Assembly: GCA_048497495.1 (NCBI GenBank)
Contig: JAFHCF010000099.1
Location: forward strand, 1-23,453
DNA length: 23,453 bases
Reading direction: 5' to 3'
DNA from: JAFHCF01 sp048497495
Lineage (GTDB): Bacteria; Pseudomonadota; Alphaproteobacteria; Rhizobiales; Ancalomicrobiaceae
Shown here: one piece after another, positions 1 through 7,966 of the stretch
Layout: every line of letters begins with the position of its first letter
How positions within the stretch are numbered: the stretch's first letter is position 1
Translations under genes and position numbers: made by a program
Notes under the pieces: generated by a model
What the model saw: only the letters and a program-made list of their open reading frames with translations
Database searches by the model: none
What the model was told of the DNA's origin: nothing

Positions 1-415
1 CCCCCGCGATCCTCGGCCCGACGAGACCGGACCCGCGCCCTCGGCGCGGCCGATTTGTTGCGGCCGCGTCCCGGCTTGACGGCGGTCAAGGAGCCACCTC
101 CGCGATGTGTCATGGTCCGGCGCGGAAAGGGACGTGGGTCGACGCCGTGCGTCGATCCGGGAGGTCGGACGGACCTCCTCGCCCCCGCCCGGGGACCTCG
201 ACGTCGAGGGTCACGGACGGAGACGGCGGGCCAGACCGCACAACCGAGACAGATTTCGCGATCGAAACGCAGTGTTTCGTCGGTATCGGCTCATGCCGAC
301 CGCGAGGGGAGGATCTTTGCCGTCGAACCGGGACGGGAGAGATCCGTGGTCTAGCGAGAACGAACCCGACGAGAACGACGTGGATCCGGATCGAGAAGAG
401 AGCAGGAGCGCGATC
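1..415. other. Non-coding leader upstream of nosZ
   Basis: I see no convincing gene in these 415 bases. An open frame continuous with nosZ runs through from an ATG at 107, but its translation is arginine-rich low-complexity sequence and would bury the NosZ signal peptide, so I treat it as leader. The stretch contains a perfect CTTGAC-N4-GTCAAG palindrome (75-90) and a small inverted repeat CGAAAC/GTTTCG (263-268 with 274-279). A second short one, TCGGC/GCCGA, lies at 286-290 with 295-299. No good -35/-10 pair is obvious, as expected if the promoter depends on an activator. Confidence 0.6.
75..90. promoter_or_regulatory. Candidate FNR/NnrR/DNR-type operator
   Basis: CTTGAC-GGCG-GTCAAG is a perfect 6-bp-arm palindrome with a 4-bp spacer. 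It matches the Crp/FNR-superfamily pattern TTGAC/T-N4-A/GTCAA used by FNR, FnrN, NnrR and DNR regulators, which switch on denitrification genes under low oxygen or NO. Its centre is about 333 bp before the nosZ ATG. If it works at the usual -41.5 position, transcription would start near 124 and leave a leader of about 290 nt. The match is seen; the regulator and its function are inferred. Confidence 0.55.
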
Positions 416-2704
416 ATGAGATCGTTTCTGAAGACGTCCATCGCCATGGGCGTGCTCGTCGGACTGGGAGCCGTTTCGGCGAGTGCCGAAAACCTGGACG
501 ACGTGATGAAGCGCCGCGGCCTCAGCCAGAAGGATCTTCTGGCCGCCGCCAAGACCTATACGCCGACCGGTGGTCGTGACGAGTTCCTCGTCTTCTCGTC
601 TGGCGGCCAGTCCGGCCAGATCATCGTCTACGGCGTGCCGTCGATGCGCCTCCTCAAGTACATCGCCGTCTTCACCCCCGAGCCCTGGCAGGGCTACGGC
701 TACGACGAGGAATCCAAGAAGGTCCTCGCCCAAGGCGACATCGACGGCCGTTCGCCCAACTGGGGCGACACCCACCATCCGGCGCTGACGGAGACCGACG
801 GCAAGCCCGACGGCGAATATCTCTTCATCAACGACAAGGCCAACCCGCGCGTCGGCGTCATCTCGCTACACGATTTCGAGACCCAGCAGATCGTCGTCAA
901 TCCGATCCTGCAGTCCGAGCACGGCGGCACCTTCGTCACCCCGAACTCCGAATACGTGATCGAAACCGCCCAATATCCCGGCGTCCTCGGCCGTGGCTAC
1001 GCCCCGCTCTCCGATTTCAACGAGAAGTTCCGCGGCGCGGTGACCTATTGGAAGTTCGACCGGCCCAAAGGCCGCATCGATCCCTCCAAGTCGTTCTCGA
1101 TCGAACTGCCGCCCTATACCCAGGATCTGTCGGACGCCGGCAAGGGCCCCTCCGACGGCTGGTCCTTCACCAACTCGTTCTGCGCCGAGCGCTACGTCGG
1201 CGGCATCGAGTCCGGCAAGCCGCCGTTCGAAGCCGGCTGCTCCGCCAACGACGCCGACTACCTGCACGTCATCAACTGGAAGAAGGCGGCGGAAGTGGTG
1301 GCGGCCGGCAAGGTCACCAAGATCAACGGCCACGACGTCATCATGATGAAGACGGCGATCGAGGAAGGCCTCATCTACCTGATCGCCGAGCCCAAGTCGC
1401 CGCACGGCGCCGACGTCAGCCCGGACGGCAAGTACATCATCGTCGGCGGCAAGCTCGACACCAACGTCACGGTCTACTCGTGGGAGAAGATCAAGGCGGC
1501 GATCGATGCCAAGAAGTTCGCCTCCAAGGATTCCTACGGGATCCCGATCATCGACATGAAGCAGGCGATCCACAATCAGATCCAGCTCGGCCTCGGCCCA
1601 TTGCACACGCAATACGACTCGAAGCCCTGCATCGCCTACACCTCGCTCTACGTCGACAGCCAGGTCGCCAAATACGACTACTGTCAAGGCAAGGTGCTCG
1701 ACAAGATCTCGGTGCACTACAACATCGGCCATCTGATGTCGATGGAGGGCGAGAGCGTCGCGCCCGCCGGCAAGTATCTCGTCGCCCTCAACAAGCTGGC
1801 GATCGACCGCTTCAATCCGGTCGGCCCGCTGCATCCGCAGAACCATCAGCTCATCGACATCACCGGCGACAAGATGGAACTGCTCTACGACATGCCGGTC
1901 CCGCTCGGCGAACCCCACTACGCCGCCTCGATCTCGGCCGACAAGCTGAAGCCGCTGATTCGCTACAAATACGGCACCGACAGCCGCACCGGCCAGGCCA
2001 GCCCCCACGCGGTGCGTCCGGGCTCGGAGAAGATCGTCCGCGAACCGGGCAAGGTCACCGTCTACGGCACCGCGATCCGCTCGCACTTCACCCCCGAGAT
2101 CGTCGACGCCAACGAAGGCGATCAGATCACCTTCCACATCACCAACGCCGAACGCGCCGAGGACGAGACTCACGGCTTCACCGTCGACACCTATACCGGC
2201 AACCTCAGCCTCGAGCCCGGCAAGACGGCGACCGTGAGCTTCAAGGCCGAACGCCCCGGCGCCTTCTCCTTCTACTGCACCGAGTTCTGCTCGGCGCTCC
2301 ATCTGGAGATGGAAGGCTATCTGATGGTCAAGCCGAAGGGCATGGCCGACCAGGCGTCCGCCAAGGTCACCGACGCGACCGCCTACACCAAGGCCGACTT
2401 CGACAAGCAGTACAAGACCAACAACGACACCCAGGCGATCCTCGACTCGGTGGTCAAGTACATCCTCTCGACCAACTACAAGGACTTCCCGACCGTCGTC
2501 GCCCTCGTCGAGGATGCCGTCGACCAGTTGAACTTCGCCAAGGACGCCAAGGACAAGACCGACGCGGCCGCCAAGAAGGAAGACTGGCAGCAGGGCACCC
2601 TGTGGGCGAACCAGTGGTGGCAGTACCAGGTCAAGGCCGCCGACACCGGTCTGCGCGTCAAGACCTACCTCGAGGAGCACGGCGCCAAGGTCGTGACCAA
2701 GTGA
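416..2704 (+). CDS. nosZ: Nitrous-oxide reductase, clade II (Sec-type)
   Basis: Reduces N2O to N2 in the periplasm. It is a 762-residue precursor. The start is set by AGGAG at 404-408, 7 nt before the ATG, and by a Sec signal peptide (residues 1-24, ending S-A-S-A) with no twin-arginine motif, the hallmark of clade II. A seven-bladed propeller should span about 60-540. All seven CuZ histidines are visible: H120, H121 (motif DTHH), H169 (EHGG), H330 (PHG), H397 (LHT), H439 (GH) and H501 (GEPH). The cupredoxin CuA domain has H586, C621, C625, H629 and M632 in the motif CTEFCSALHLEM. About 120 charged, probably helical residues follow CuA. No haem motif is present, unlike the Wolinella-type enzyme. 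First gene of the nos operon. Confidence 0.97.
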   Translation: MRSFLKTSIAMGVLVGLGAVSASAENLDDVMKRRGLSQKDLLAAAKTYTPTGGRDEFLVFSSGGQSGQIIVYGVPSMRLLKYIAVFTPEPWQGYGYDEESKKVLAQGDIDGRSPNWGDTHHPALTETDGKPDGEYLFINDKANPRVGVISLHDFETQQIVVNPILQSEHGGTFVTPNSEYVIETAQYPGVLGRGYAPLSDFNEKFRGAVTYWKFDRPKGRIDPSKSFSIELPPYTQDLSDAGKGPSDGWSFTNSFCAERYVGGIESGKPPFEAGCSANDADYLHVINWKKAAEVVAAGKVTKINGHDVIMMKTAIEEGLIYLIAEPKSPHGADVSPDGKYIIVGGKLDTNVTVYSWEKIKAAIDAKKFASKDSYGIPIIDMKQAIHNQIQLGLGPLHTQYDSKPCIAYTSLYVDSQVAKYDYCQGKVLDKISVHYNIGHLMSMEGESVAPAGKYLVALNKLAIDRFNPVGPLHPQNHQLIDITGDKMELLYDMPVPLGEPHYAASISADKLKPLIRYKYGTDSRTGQASPHAVRPGSEKIVREPGKVTVYGTAIRSHFTPEIVDANEGDQITFHITNAERAEDETHGFTVDTYTGNLSLEPGKTATVSFKAERPGAFSFYCTEFCSALHLEMEGYLMVKPKGMADQASAKVTDATAYTKADFDKQYKTNNDTQAILDSVVKYILSTNYKDFPTVVALVEDAVDQLNFAKDAKDKTDAAAKKEDWQQGTLWANQWWQYQVKAADTGLRVKTYLEEHGAKVVTK

Positions 2705-2720
2705 GGTCTCTCCCGATCCC

Positions 2721-2780
2721 CCCGGCGGCAGCGCCGTCGGGAGGATCCCATCGACCGGGAGGGCGACCCGTCGCCCTCCC
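2721..2780. other. Tandem GC hairpins after nosZ
   Basis: Two strong hairpins follow the nosZ stop. The first is CCCGGCGGC (2721-2729) with GCCGTCGGG (2733-2741), with one G-U pair. The second is GGGAGGGCGA (2757-2766) with TCGCCCTCCC (2771-2780), a perfect 10-bp stem with a 4-nt loop. Neither has a T-run, so they are weak candidates for full termination. They may partially terminate transcription or protect the nosZ message. A 12-bp palindrome CGACGATCGTCG lies at 2816-2827. The whole nosZ to cytochrome gap is 218 bp. Confidence 0.6.
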
Positions 2781-2922
2781 CTCGGCCCCGGCGCTCCCGG
2801 GACCGATCGGGGCAACGACGATCGTCGACGAACCCACCGTGAAACGCGCGCCACCCAGAAGCGCGCCATCGCGACCGCCGCTCCCGGCTCGCAACCCGCG
2901 AGCGCCCTCGAGGAAGACAGAC

Positions 2923-3585
2923 ATGCTCCCAATCGCCGCCGGCCTCGCCGCCGCTCTTCTGGTCTCCACCGTCTCGGCCCTCGCCCAGACCGCCGCGCCC
3001 GCGGGCGACGGCGCCCCGGACGGCAAGGCCCTGTTCGCCGCCAAGACCTGCATCGCCTGTCATGGCCGCAACGGCGCCAAGGCGATCCAGATGTATCCGG
3101 AGATCGCCGGTCAGGACGCCAAATATCTGTTGCAGCAGATGAACGACATCGCCGACGGCAAGCGCCTGTCCGGCCCCGACGCGCGCGGCTATCCGCGCAC
3201 CCAGGGCATGAAGGACGTCATGCATCTGACCGCCCCGGCCGAACGCAAGGCCATCGCGGACTTCCTTTCCAAGCAACCGCCGCCCAAGCCCCGCAAGCTC
3301 GATCCGGCCCCCGACGCGGCGCGCCTCGAGGAAGGCAAACAGGCCTTCGCCAAGGGCGGCTGCGCCACCTGCCACGGCGTCGACGGCGCCAAGCCGCTCC
3401 CCACCTATCCCGCCATCGGCGGCTTGAAGCGCGAGTATCTCATGCTGCAGATGACGGAAATCAGGGACGGCATCCGCCAGAATGGTAGAGTCAAGACGAT
3501 GCTGCCCTTCGCCAAGAAACTCGACGACGCGAAAGTCGCGGCGATCGCGGATTATCTCTCTCAGATCGAACGCGCCCCCAAGTGA
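2923..3585 (+). CDS. Di-haem cytochrome c (c4-like), nos electron donor
   Basis: A 220-residue exported cytochrome c, probably a periplasmic electron carrier to NosZ. The start ATG has AGGA at 2911-2914 and opens a Sec signal peptide (about residues 1-22, ending A-L-A-Q). There are two tandem class I haem domains: CIACH at 43-47 and CATCH at 147-151. Methionines in the segments DVMHLT and TMLPFA are candidate axial ligands. The two-domain layout resembles cytochrome c4. It is in the position where other clade II clusters carry NosC-type monohaem proteins, so it may be the functional equivalent of NosC1, but I do not give the symbol because it is di-haem. A second di-haem gene follows 34 bp downstream. 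Confidence 0.88.
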   Translation: MLPIAAGLAAALLVSTVSALAQTAAPAGDGAPDGKALFAAKTCIACHGRNGAKAIQMYPEIAGQDAKYLLQQMNDIADGKRLSGPDARGYPRTQGMKDVMHLTAPAERKAIADFLSKQPPPKPRKLDPAPDAARLEEGKQAFAKGGCATCHGVDGAKPLPTYPAIGGLKREYLMLQMTEIRDGIRQNGRVKTMLPFAKKLDDAKVAAIADYLSQIERAPK

Positions 3586-3619
3586 GCCGACGTATCGCGG
3601 GGACCATCGGAGATCCGAC

Positions 3620-4366
3620 ATGAAGAAGACTTTCACTCTCTCGCTCGCGCTCGGCGCGCTCCTCTTCGCCGGCGGCGCCCTCGCCGCCGAGAAGGCGGTC
3701 GACCAGAAGACCTTCGAGGACAACAAGACCAAGACGGAATGGATGAGCCAGGGCGGCGAACGCGAGGAAGCGCTGCATCTGAAGCCGAACCCGGAGAACG
3801 GCAAGGACGTCTACGAAGTCTGCTCGGCCTGTCACCTGCCGGAAGGCTGGGGCCAGCCCGACGGCACCTTCCCGCAGCTCGCCGGCCAACATCGCACCGT
3901 CATCATCAAGCAGCTCGCCGACATTCGTGACGGCCACCGCGACAATCCGACCATGTATCCCTTCGCCCTGCCCTCCGAGATCGGCGGCCCGCAGTCGATC
4001 GCCGACGTGGCGGACTACATGGCGACCCTGAAGATGAACCCGGAGAACGGCGTCGGCCCCGGCACCGACCTCGACCACGGCGCCAAGCTCTATGCCGACA
4101 ACTGCGTCCGCTGCCACGGCGCGACCGGCGAAGGCGATGCCGAAAAGTTCTACCCACGCATCCAGGCCCAACACTACGAGTACCTGCTCAGGCAGTATCG
4201 CTGGATCAAGGAAGGCAAGCGTCGCAACTCCAATCCCGAGATGGTCGAGCAGATCAAGCACTTCTCGGATAAGGATACGATCGCGGTGCTCGACTACGTC
4301 TCGCGCCTGAAGCCGCCGGCGGACCTCGTCGCGCCGAAGGGCTGGAAGAACCCGGACTACCAGTGA
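3620..4366 (+). CDS. Second di-haem cytochrome c (c4-like)
   Basis: A 248-residue exported di-haem cytochrome c. GGAG at 3609-3612 lies 7 nt before the ATG. A Sec signal peptide covers about residues 1-22 (ending A-L-A-A). The haem motifs are CSACH (68-72) and CVRCH (162-166); likely axial methionines are in NPTMYPFAL and in the NSNPEMVEQ segment. Compared with its neighbour it has a longer N-terminal linker of about 40 residues before the first haem, and the two are clearly not recent duplicates. The role inferred from context is electron transfer to NosZ, perhaps as a relay with the preceding cytochrome. Confidence 0.88.
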   Translation: MKKTFTLSLALGALLFAGGALAAEKAVDQKTFEDNKTKTEWMSQGGEREEALHLKPNPENGKDVYEVCSACHLPEGWGQPDGTFPQLAGQHRTVIIKQLADIRDGHRDNPTMYPFALPSEIGGPQSIADVADYMATLKMNPENGVGPGTDLDHGAKLYADNCVRCHGATGEGDAEKFYPRIQAQHYEYLLRQYRWIKEGKRRNSNPEMVEQIKHFSDKDTIAVLDYVSRLKPPADLVAPKGWKNPDYQ

Positions 4367-4399
4367 GCCGCCGACGGCGTGGGGGGTCCAGTGGTTCGA

Positions 4400-4491
4400 T
4401 CGAGACGGACCTGTCGCGTCTCGAGGAGCGCCGGCGCGGATGCTCGACATCGGATCGAAGATCGAGGAGCCGCGCCGATCCCGGCGCGCTC
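4400..4491. other. Two hairpins in the gap before nosB
   Basis: The 180-bp gap between the second cytochrome and nosB contains TCGAGACG (4400-4407) pairing with CGTCTCGA (4417-4424), an 8-bp stem with a 9-nt loop. It also contains GAG-C-CGCGCCG (4467-4477) pairing with CGGCGCG-CTC (4482-4491) through one bulged base. There is no T-run. Like the hairpins after nosZ they could be attenuators or RNA-stability elements that set different levels for the two halves of the operon. Confidence 0.5.
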
Positions 4492-4546
4492 CACCCGACA
4501 CGGACGAACCTACGGCGGCGAACCGTCCATCCAGGAGAACGAACCG

Positions 4547-5746
4547 ATGACGTCCACTCCCTCGGCCCCTGGGGCGGCGAAGTCCGGCGCCGGCAGGGCC
4601 GCCCTGCTCTTCCGGGTTCTGTCCCTGGTGGCGCTGATGGCGCTCGGCGCCTCCTATTTCACCCCCGCCTGGTGGGTGTCGCTCAAGGCGCCGAACTATC
4701 CGGCCCAGACCTTCCCCGACGGCGTCCGCATCCATTTCCACTTCGATCGCGTCGCCAACGGTTGCCAGATGCGCAACTCCAAGGAAGTCGAGGAGAAGGA
4801 AGCCCTCGACTGCGTCCATGAGATGGACACCATCAACCACTTCGTCGGCATGTATCCGATCGCCTCCGGCGGCCCGGTCGAAAAGCTGCTCTCGCCCTTC
4901 CTGCTGTCGCTGATCGGCGTCTGCATCGTCGGCTTCGCCATCCCCGGCGTGCGCGCCCGCACCGCCGTGATGGGCCTCGGCTTCGCCGGCGTCGCGGTGT
5001 GGATGGGGCTGGCGCTCTATTCGCCGGGCGGGGTGCAGTATCTCGGCAAGGGGTGGGTGACCGGCCTCGTCGACAGCCTCGGCCGCTCCGAGGACGAGAC
5101 CAAGGACCAGGACCTCCATCCGATCGTCAAGATGCTGAAGGAATCTCTGGCGAAGTCCGGCATCGCCGTCGGCGACGGCCCGAAGATCGCGGCCTCCGCC
5201 ACCAAGGCGCAACTGGTCGAGGTGCTGAAGGCGGTTCACGACCTCAAGGCCCCGGTCAGCCTCACCGACCCGACGGTCGGCAAGTGGACCGGGCGCGGTA
5301 TCGACGTCATGGCCTGGCACTACGAGGAGAGCCTCGGGCGTTGGTTCAACGAGCCGGCGAAGAACCAGCGGCTGGTGGCGATCATGACCACCGCCACCCA
5401 TGTGGTCTTCGGCGCGGTGCTGGTCGCCATGGGCCTCTTGCTGTGGCTCGCGCGGCGGCCGAAGTCGCCGCTGTTCGTCCTCATCGCCGTCGTTCCGATG
5501 GTCCTGCCGATCGGCTTCCTCGCCGAATACTCGGCCTGGCTCTGGTGGTACGGCCACAGTCTCAACGCCATGGGTGCCTTCACCCTCAAGCCGTTCATGC
5601 CGACGGTGTTCGGCGACGGCAAGGTGGCGCAGTTCTCCACCCACTCCTATCCGGCGATCGGTTTCGCCCTGATGTGCGTCGTCGGCCTGGCGATGGCGAT
5701 CGCCGCCCTGGTGCGCCGGTCGCTGCCCGCCGCCTACAAGGATTGA
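4547..5746 (+). CDS. nosB: NosB-like integral membrane protein
   Basis: A 399-residue polytopic membrane protein in the nosB position between the nosZ/cytochrome genes and nosD. NosB is a membrane protein of unknown biochemical role that is characteristic of clade II nos clusters. AGGAG at 4533-4537 supports the ATG. I see about six hydrophobic helices, near residues 20-40, 116-138, 140-160, 277-303, 307-335 and 368-390. Two large loops separate them: residues 41-113, with two cysteines and His/Trp-rich start, and 161-276. Some loop histidines and cysteines (HFHFD, NGCQM, DCVHEMD) are possible metal or redox contacts, but this is only suggestive. Identification rests on position and topology, not on a recognised catalytic motif. 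Confidence 0.75.
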   Translation: MTSTPSAPGAAKSGAGRAALLFRVLSLVALMALGASYFTPAWWVSLKAPNYPAQTFPDGVRIHFHFDRVANGCQMRNSKEVEEKEALDCVHEMDTINHFVGMYPIASGGPVEKLLSPFLLSLIGVCIVGFAIPGVRARTAVMGLGFAGVAVWMGLALYSPGGVQYLGKGWVTGLVDSLGRSEDETKDQDLHPIVKMLKESLAKSGIAVGDGPKIAASATKAQLVEVLKAVHDLKAPVSLTDPTVGKWTGRGIDVMAWHYEESLGRWFNEPAKNQRLVAIMTTATHVVFGAVLVAMGLLLWLARRPKSPLFVLIAVVPMVLPIGFLAEYSAWLWWYGHSLNAMGAFTLKPFMPTVFGDGKVAQFSTHSYPAIGFALMCVVGLAMAIAALVRRSLPAAYKD

Positions 5747-5759
5747 GGCGAAGAGGGTC

Positions 5760-7184
5760 ATGATCGGCGCGCATCGCCTCGCGGCATGGATCAAGGGCAC
5801 GGTGATCGCCGGCTTCGCGCTCGGCGTCCTCGTCCTCGTCGGGGCGGGCGTCGTCCGCTACGCCGAGATGCGCGGCATCGACGATCTCACCCGCGACGCC
5901 GGCTTCGCCGATCACCATCCCCCCGCCCCCGACCCGCGTTCCGAGGACGAGATGGAGGATCTGCGCCGCTTCCCCACGGGCGCCGTGCCGCTACAGCCGT
6001 TGATCGACGCCACGCCGGACGGCGGCACGCTCCGCCTCGAGCCGCGCGTCTATGCCGCGCCCGGCCATATCCGCCGGCCGATGCGCATCGAGGGCGTCCC
6101 CGGCGCGATCGTCGACGGCGGCGGCATCGGCTCGATCGTCACGGTCGAGGCCGACGACGTCTCCATCCTCGGCGTCACCTTCCGCAATTCCGGCGAGCGC
6201 CACGAGACCACCGATTCCGCCGTGCGCCTGCGCGCCAAGCACGGCATCTACAAGGACAACGTCATCGAGGACTGCCTCTTCGGCTTCGAGCTCAAGCAGG
6301 CCGACTACAACATCATCCGCCGCAACCGCATCGGCTCCAAGGATCTGCCCGAGGCCCTGCGCGGCGACAGCGTCCGCGTCTGGTATTCGAAGGGCAACCG
6401 CATCGAGGACAACGAGATCATCCATGCCCGCGACACCGTGGTGTGGTACTCGACCGAGAACATCATCACCGGGAACCGCATCATCGACAGCCGCTACGGC
6501 ATTCACTTGATGTACTCCCACGACAATCGGCTCGAGCGGAACAGCTTCCTGTCCAATACCGTCGGTATCTTCTTGATGTACGCCAACGACAACAAGGTGA
6601 TCGACAACGTCATCCACTACAGCCAGGGACCGTCGGGGATCGGCCTCGGCTTCAAGGAATCGTCGAACACGGTCGTCGAGCACAACGACTTCTTCGCCAA
6701 TGCGCGCGGCATCTTCATGGACGCCTCGCCCTACGACCCCGAGGGGTTCAATCGCTTCCGCGCCAACCGCATCGCCTACAACGGCGTCGGCGTCGCCTTC
6801 CATTCCGATTGGGAGGGCAACAGTTTCGAGGACAACGCCTTCGTCGGCAACCACACCGAGGTGAGCGTCTACGGCACCGGCTCGGCCAACCGCAACCACT
6901 GGCGTGGCAACCTCTGGGACAGTTGGGAAGGCTTCGACCGCGACCGCGACGGCATCGGCGACACGCCGTTCGAGAGCTGGAGCTGGGCCGACCGCCTGTG
7001 GATGGACGTGCCCGACGCCCAGTTCTTCCGCACCTCGCCGTCGCTCGAGCTGATCGACTTCATCGAGCGGCTCGGCTCGCTGACCGAGCCGCGCCTGATC
7101 GTGCGCGACCCCGAACCGCGCCTCGCCCCACCCTCGACCGACGTCGGTGCCCGTGGCACCAGGCGGCCGGAGAAGACCTCATGA
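5760..7184 (+). CDS. nosD: NosD, periplasmic copper-site maturation protein
   Basis: A 474-residue protein needed with NosF and NosY to assemble the CuZ [4Cu:2S] centre of NosZ. The N-terminus has a hydrophobic segment (about residues 12-32) that looks like a signal anchor rather than a cleaved peptide. Residues about 75-390 contain many short repeats rich in Asn, Gly, Ile and Val (for example NRIIDSRYGIHLMYSHDN and DNKVIDNVI). These fit the right-handed parallel beta-helix (CASH/NosD) fold. The ATG is 13 bp after nosB. GAGGG sits unusually close to it (2 nt) and a weaker GAGG lies 11 nt upstream, so translation may partly depend on coupling to nosB. The stop overlaps the nosG start in ATGA. 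Confidence 0.95.
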   Translation: MIGAHRLAAWIKGTVIAGFALGVLVLVGAGVVRYAEMRGIDDLTRDAGFADHHPPAPDPRSEDEMEDLRRFPTGAVPLQPLIDATPDGGTLRLEPRVYAAPGHIRRPMRIEGVPGAIVDGGGIGSIVTVEADDVSILGVTFRNSGERHETTDSAVRLRAKHGIYKDNVIEDCLFGFELKQADYNIIRRNRIGSKDLPEALRGDSVRVWYSKGNRIEDNEIIHARDTVVWYSTENIITGNRIIDSRYGIHLMYSHDNRLERNSFLSNTVGIFLMYANDNKVIDNVIHYSQGPSGIGLGFKESSNTVVEHNDFFANARGIFMDASPYDPEGFNRFRANRIAYNGVGVAFHSDWEGNSFEDNAFVGNHTEVSVYGTGSANRNHWRGNLWDSWEGFDRDRDGIGDTPFESWSWADRLWMDVPDAQFFRTSPSLELIDFIERLGSLTEPRLIVRDPEPRLAPPSTDVGARGTRRPEKTS

Positions 7185-7966
7185 CCGAGACCGACCGACC
7201 CGAGGACCAACCGGAGAAGCGCCTGACCAAGGGCGGCGAGGATCGCCGCCGGGTCCTGCGTTCGATCGTCGTCGGCGCCGCCGTCGGCGCCGCCGCCCTC
7301 GCCGGCCTGCTGCAACACCGCTTGGCGCGAGCCGAGCCACGGCTGCGGCCGCCCGGCGCGCTCGACGAGGAGGACTTCCTCGCGGCCTGCATCAAATGCG
7401 GCCAATGCGTCCAGGTCTGCCCGGTCGAGGCGATCCGCCTCGGCGACCTCCTGGAGGGGCTCGGCAACGGCGTGCCCTACATCGCGGCGCGCGATCAGGC
7501 CTGCGACTTCTCCTGCGACGCCACCCAGTGCATTCTCGCCTGCCCGACCGGCGCGCTGTCCCACCTGATCGACAAGAAGGAACAGGTGAAGATGGGCGTG
7601 GCGAGGCTCGCCGCCCCCGACGCCTGCCTGGCGCGCAAGGGCAAGGGGCACCAGGGCACGGCCCGTGGCACGACCTTCCCCGGGGTCCTGCGCTATGCCG
7701 AGATCGACCGTTGGAACGCCCAACCGGTCGCCGGGCACCCGTATGAGCTCGAGCTCTGCGACCTCTGTGTACGCCACTGCCCGATCGACGGCGCCATAGC
7801 GCTGAAGCCCCTCACCGACGACCCCACCGACGCGCGGCGCACGCCGGTGGTCGAGGCGTCCTGCGTCGGTTGCGGCGTCTGCGAGATGATGTGCCCGAGC
7901 GACCCCGTCGCCATCCGCGTCGAGGTCACGACCACCGGACGCGAACCGGAAGGCAGGCACGCATGA
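7181..7966 (+). CDS. nosG: NosG, NapG-like 4x[4Fe-4S] ferredoxin subunit
   Basis: A 261-residue iron-sulfur protein, the periplasmic partner of NosH in a proposed menaquinol dehydrogenase feeding N2O reduction in clade II organisms. It starts in the ATGA overlap with nosD, with GGAG at 7169-7172. Residues 22-50 hold an arginine-rich (DRRRVLRS) Tat-like signal followed by a hydrophobic stretch. The cluster motifs are C70-C73-C76-C80, C108-C112-C117-C121, C193-C196-C200 (with C149 as possible fourth ligand) and C228-C231-C234-C238. This matches the four-cluster layout of NapG. It is coupled by ATGA overlap to nosH, so the two are probably made stoichiometrically. Confidence 0.93.
   Translation: MTETDRPEDQPEKRLTKGGEDRRRVLRSIVVGAAVGAAALAGLLQHRLARAEPRLRPPGALDEEDFLAACIKCGQCVQVCPVEAIRLGDLLEGLGNGVPYIAARDQACDFSCDATQCILACPTGALSHLIDKKEQVKMGVARLAAPDACLARKGKGHQGTARGTTFPGVLRYAEIDRWNAQPVAGHPYELELCDLCVRHCPIDGAIALKPLTDDPTDARRTPVVEASCVGCGVCEMMCPSDPVAIRVEVTTTGREPEGRHA

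Noticed and set aside
107..415. Upstream in-frame extension of nosZ from the ATG at 107
   Set aside because: The extra 103 residues are arginine-rich and low in complexity, and would hide a clear Sec signal. A good ribosome site lies before the ATG at 416.
2757..2780. Full transcription terminator after nosZ
   Set aside because: The stem is perfect but has no T-run, and functionally linked genes follow on the same strand, so I call it only a hairpin.
1048..2922. Long plus-strand frame running into the first cytochrome
   Set aside because: Before 2923 it is an out-of-frame reading of nosZ; the real start has a ribosome site and signal peptide at 2923.
866..2932. 688-residue open frame on the minus strand over nosZ
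   Set aside because: It mirrors the G/C third-position bias of nosZ, with low-complexity Val/Gly/Asp-rich sequence and no recognisable domain.
3491..5800. 769-residue minus-strand frame over the cytochrome-nosB region
   Set aside because: Antisense shadow of two di-haem cytochromes and nosB; composition is biased and no motif is present.
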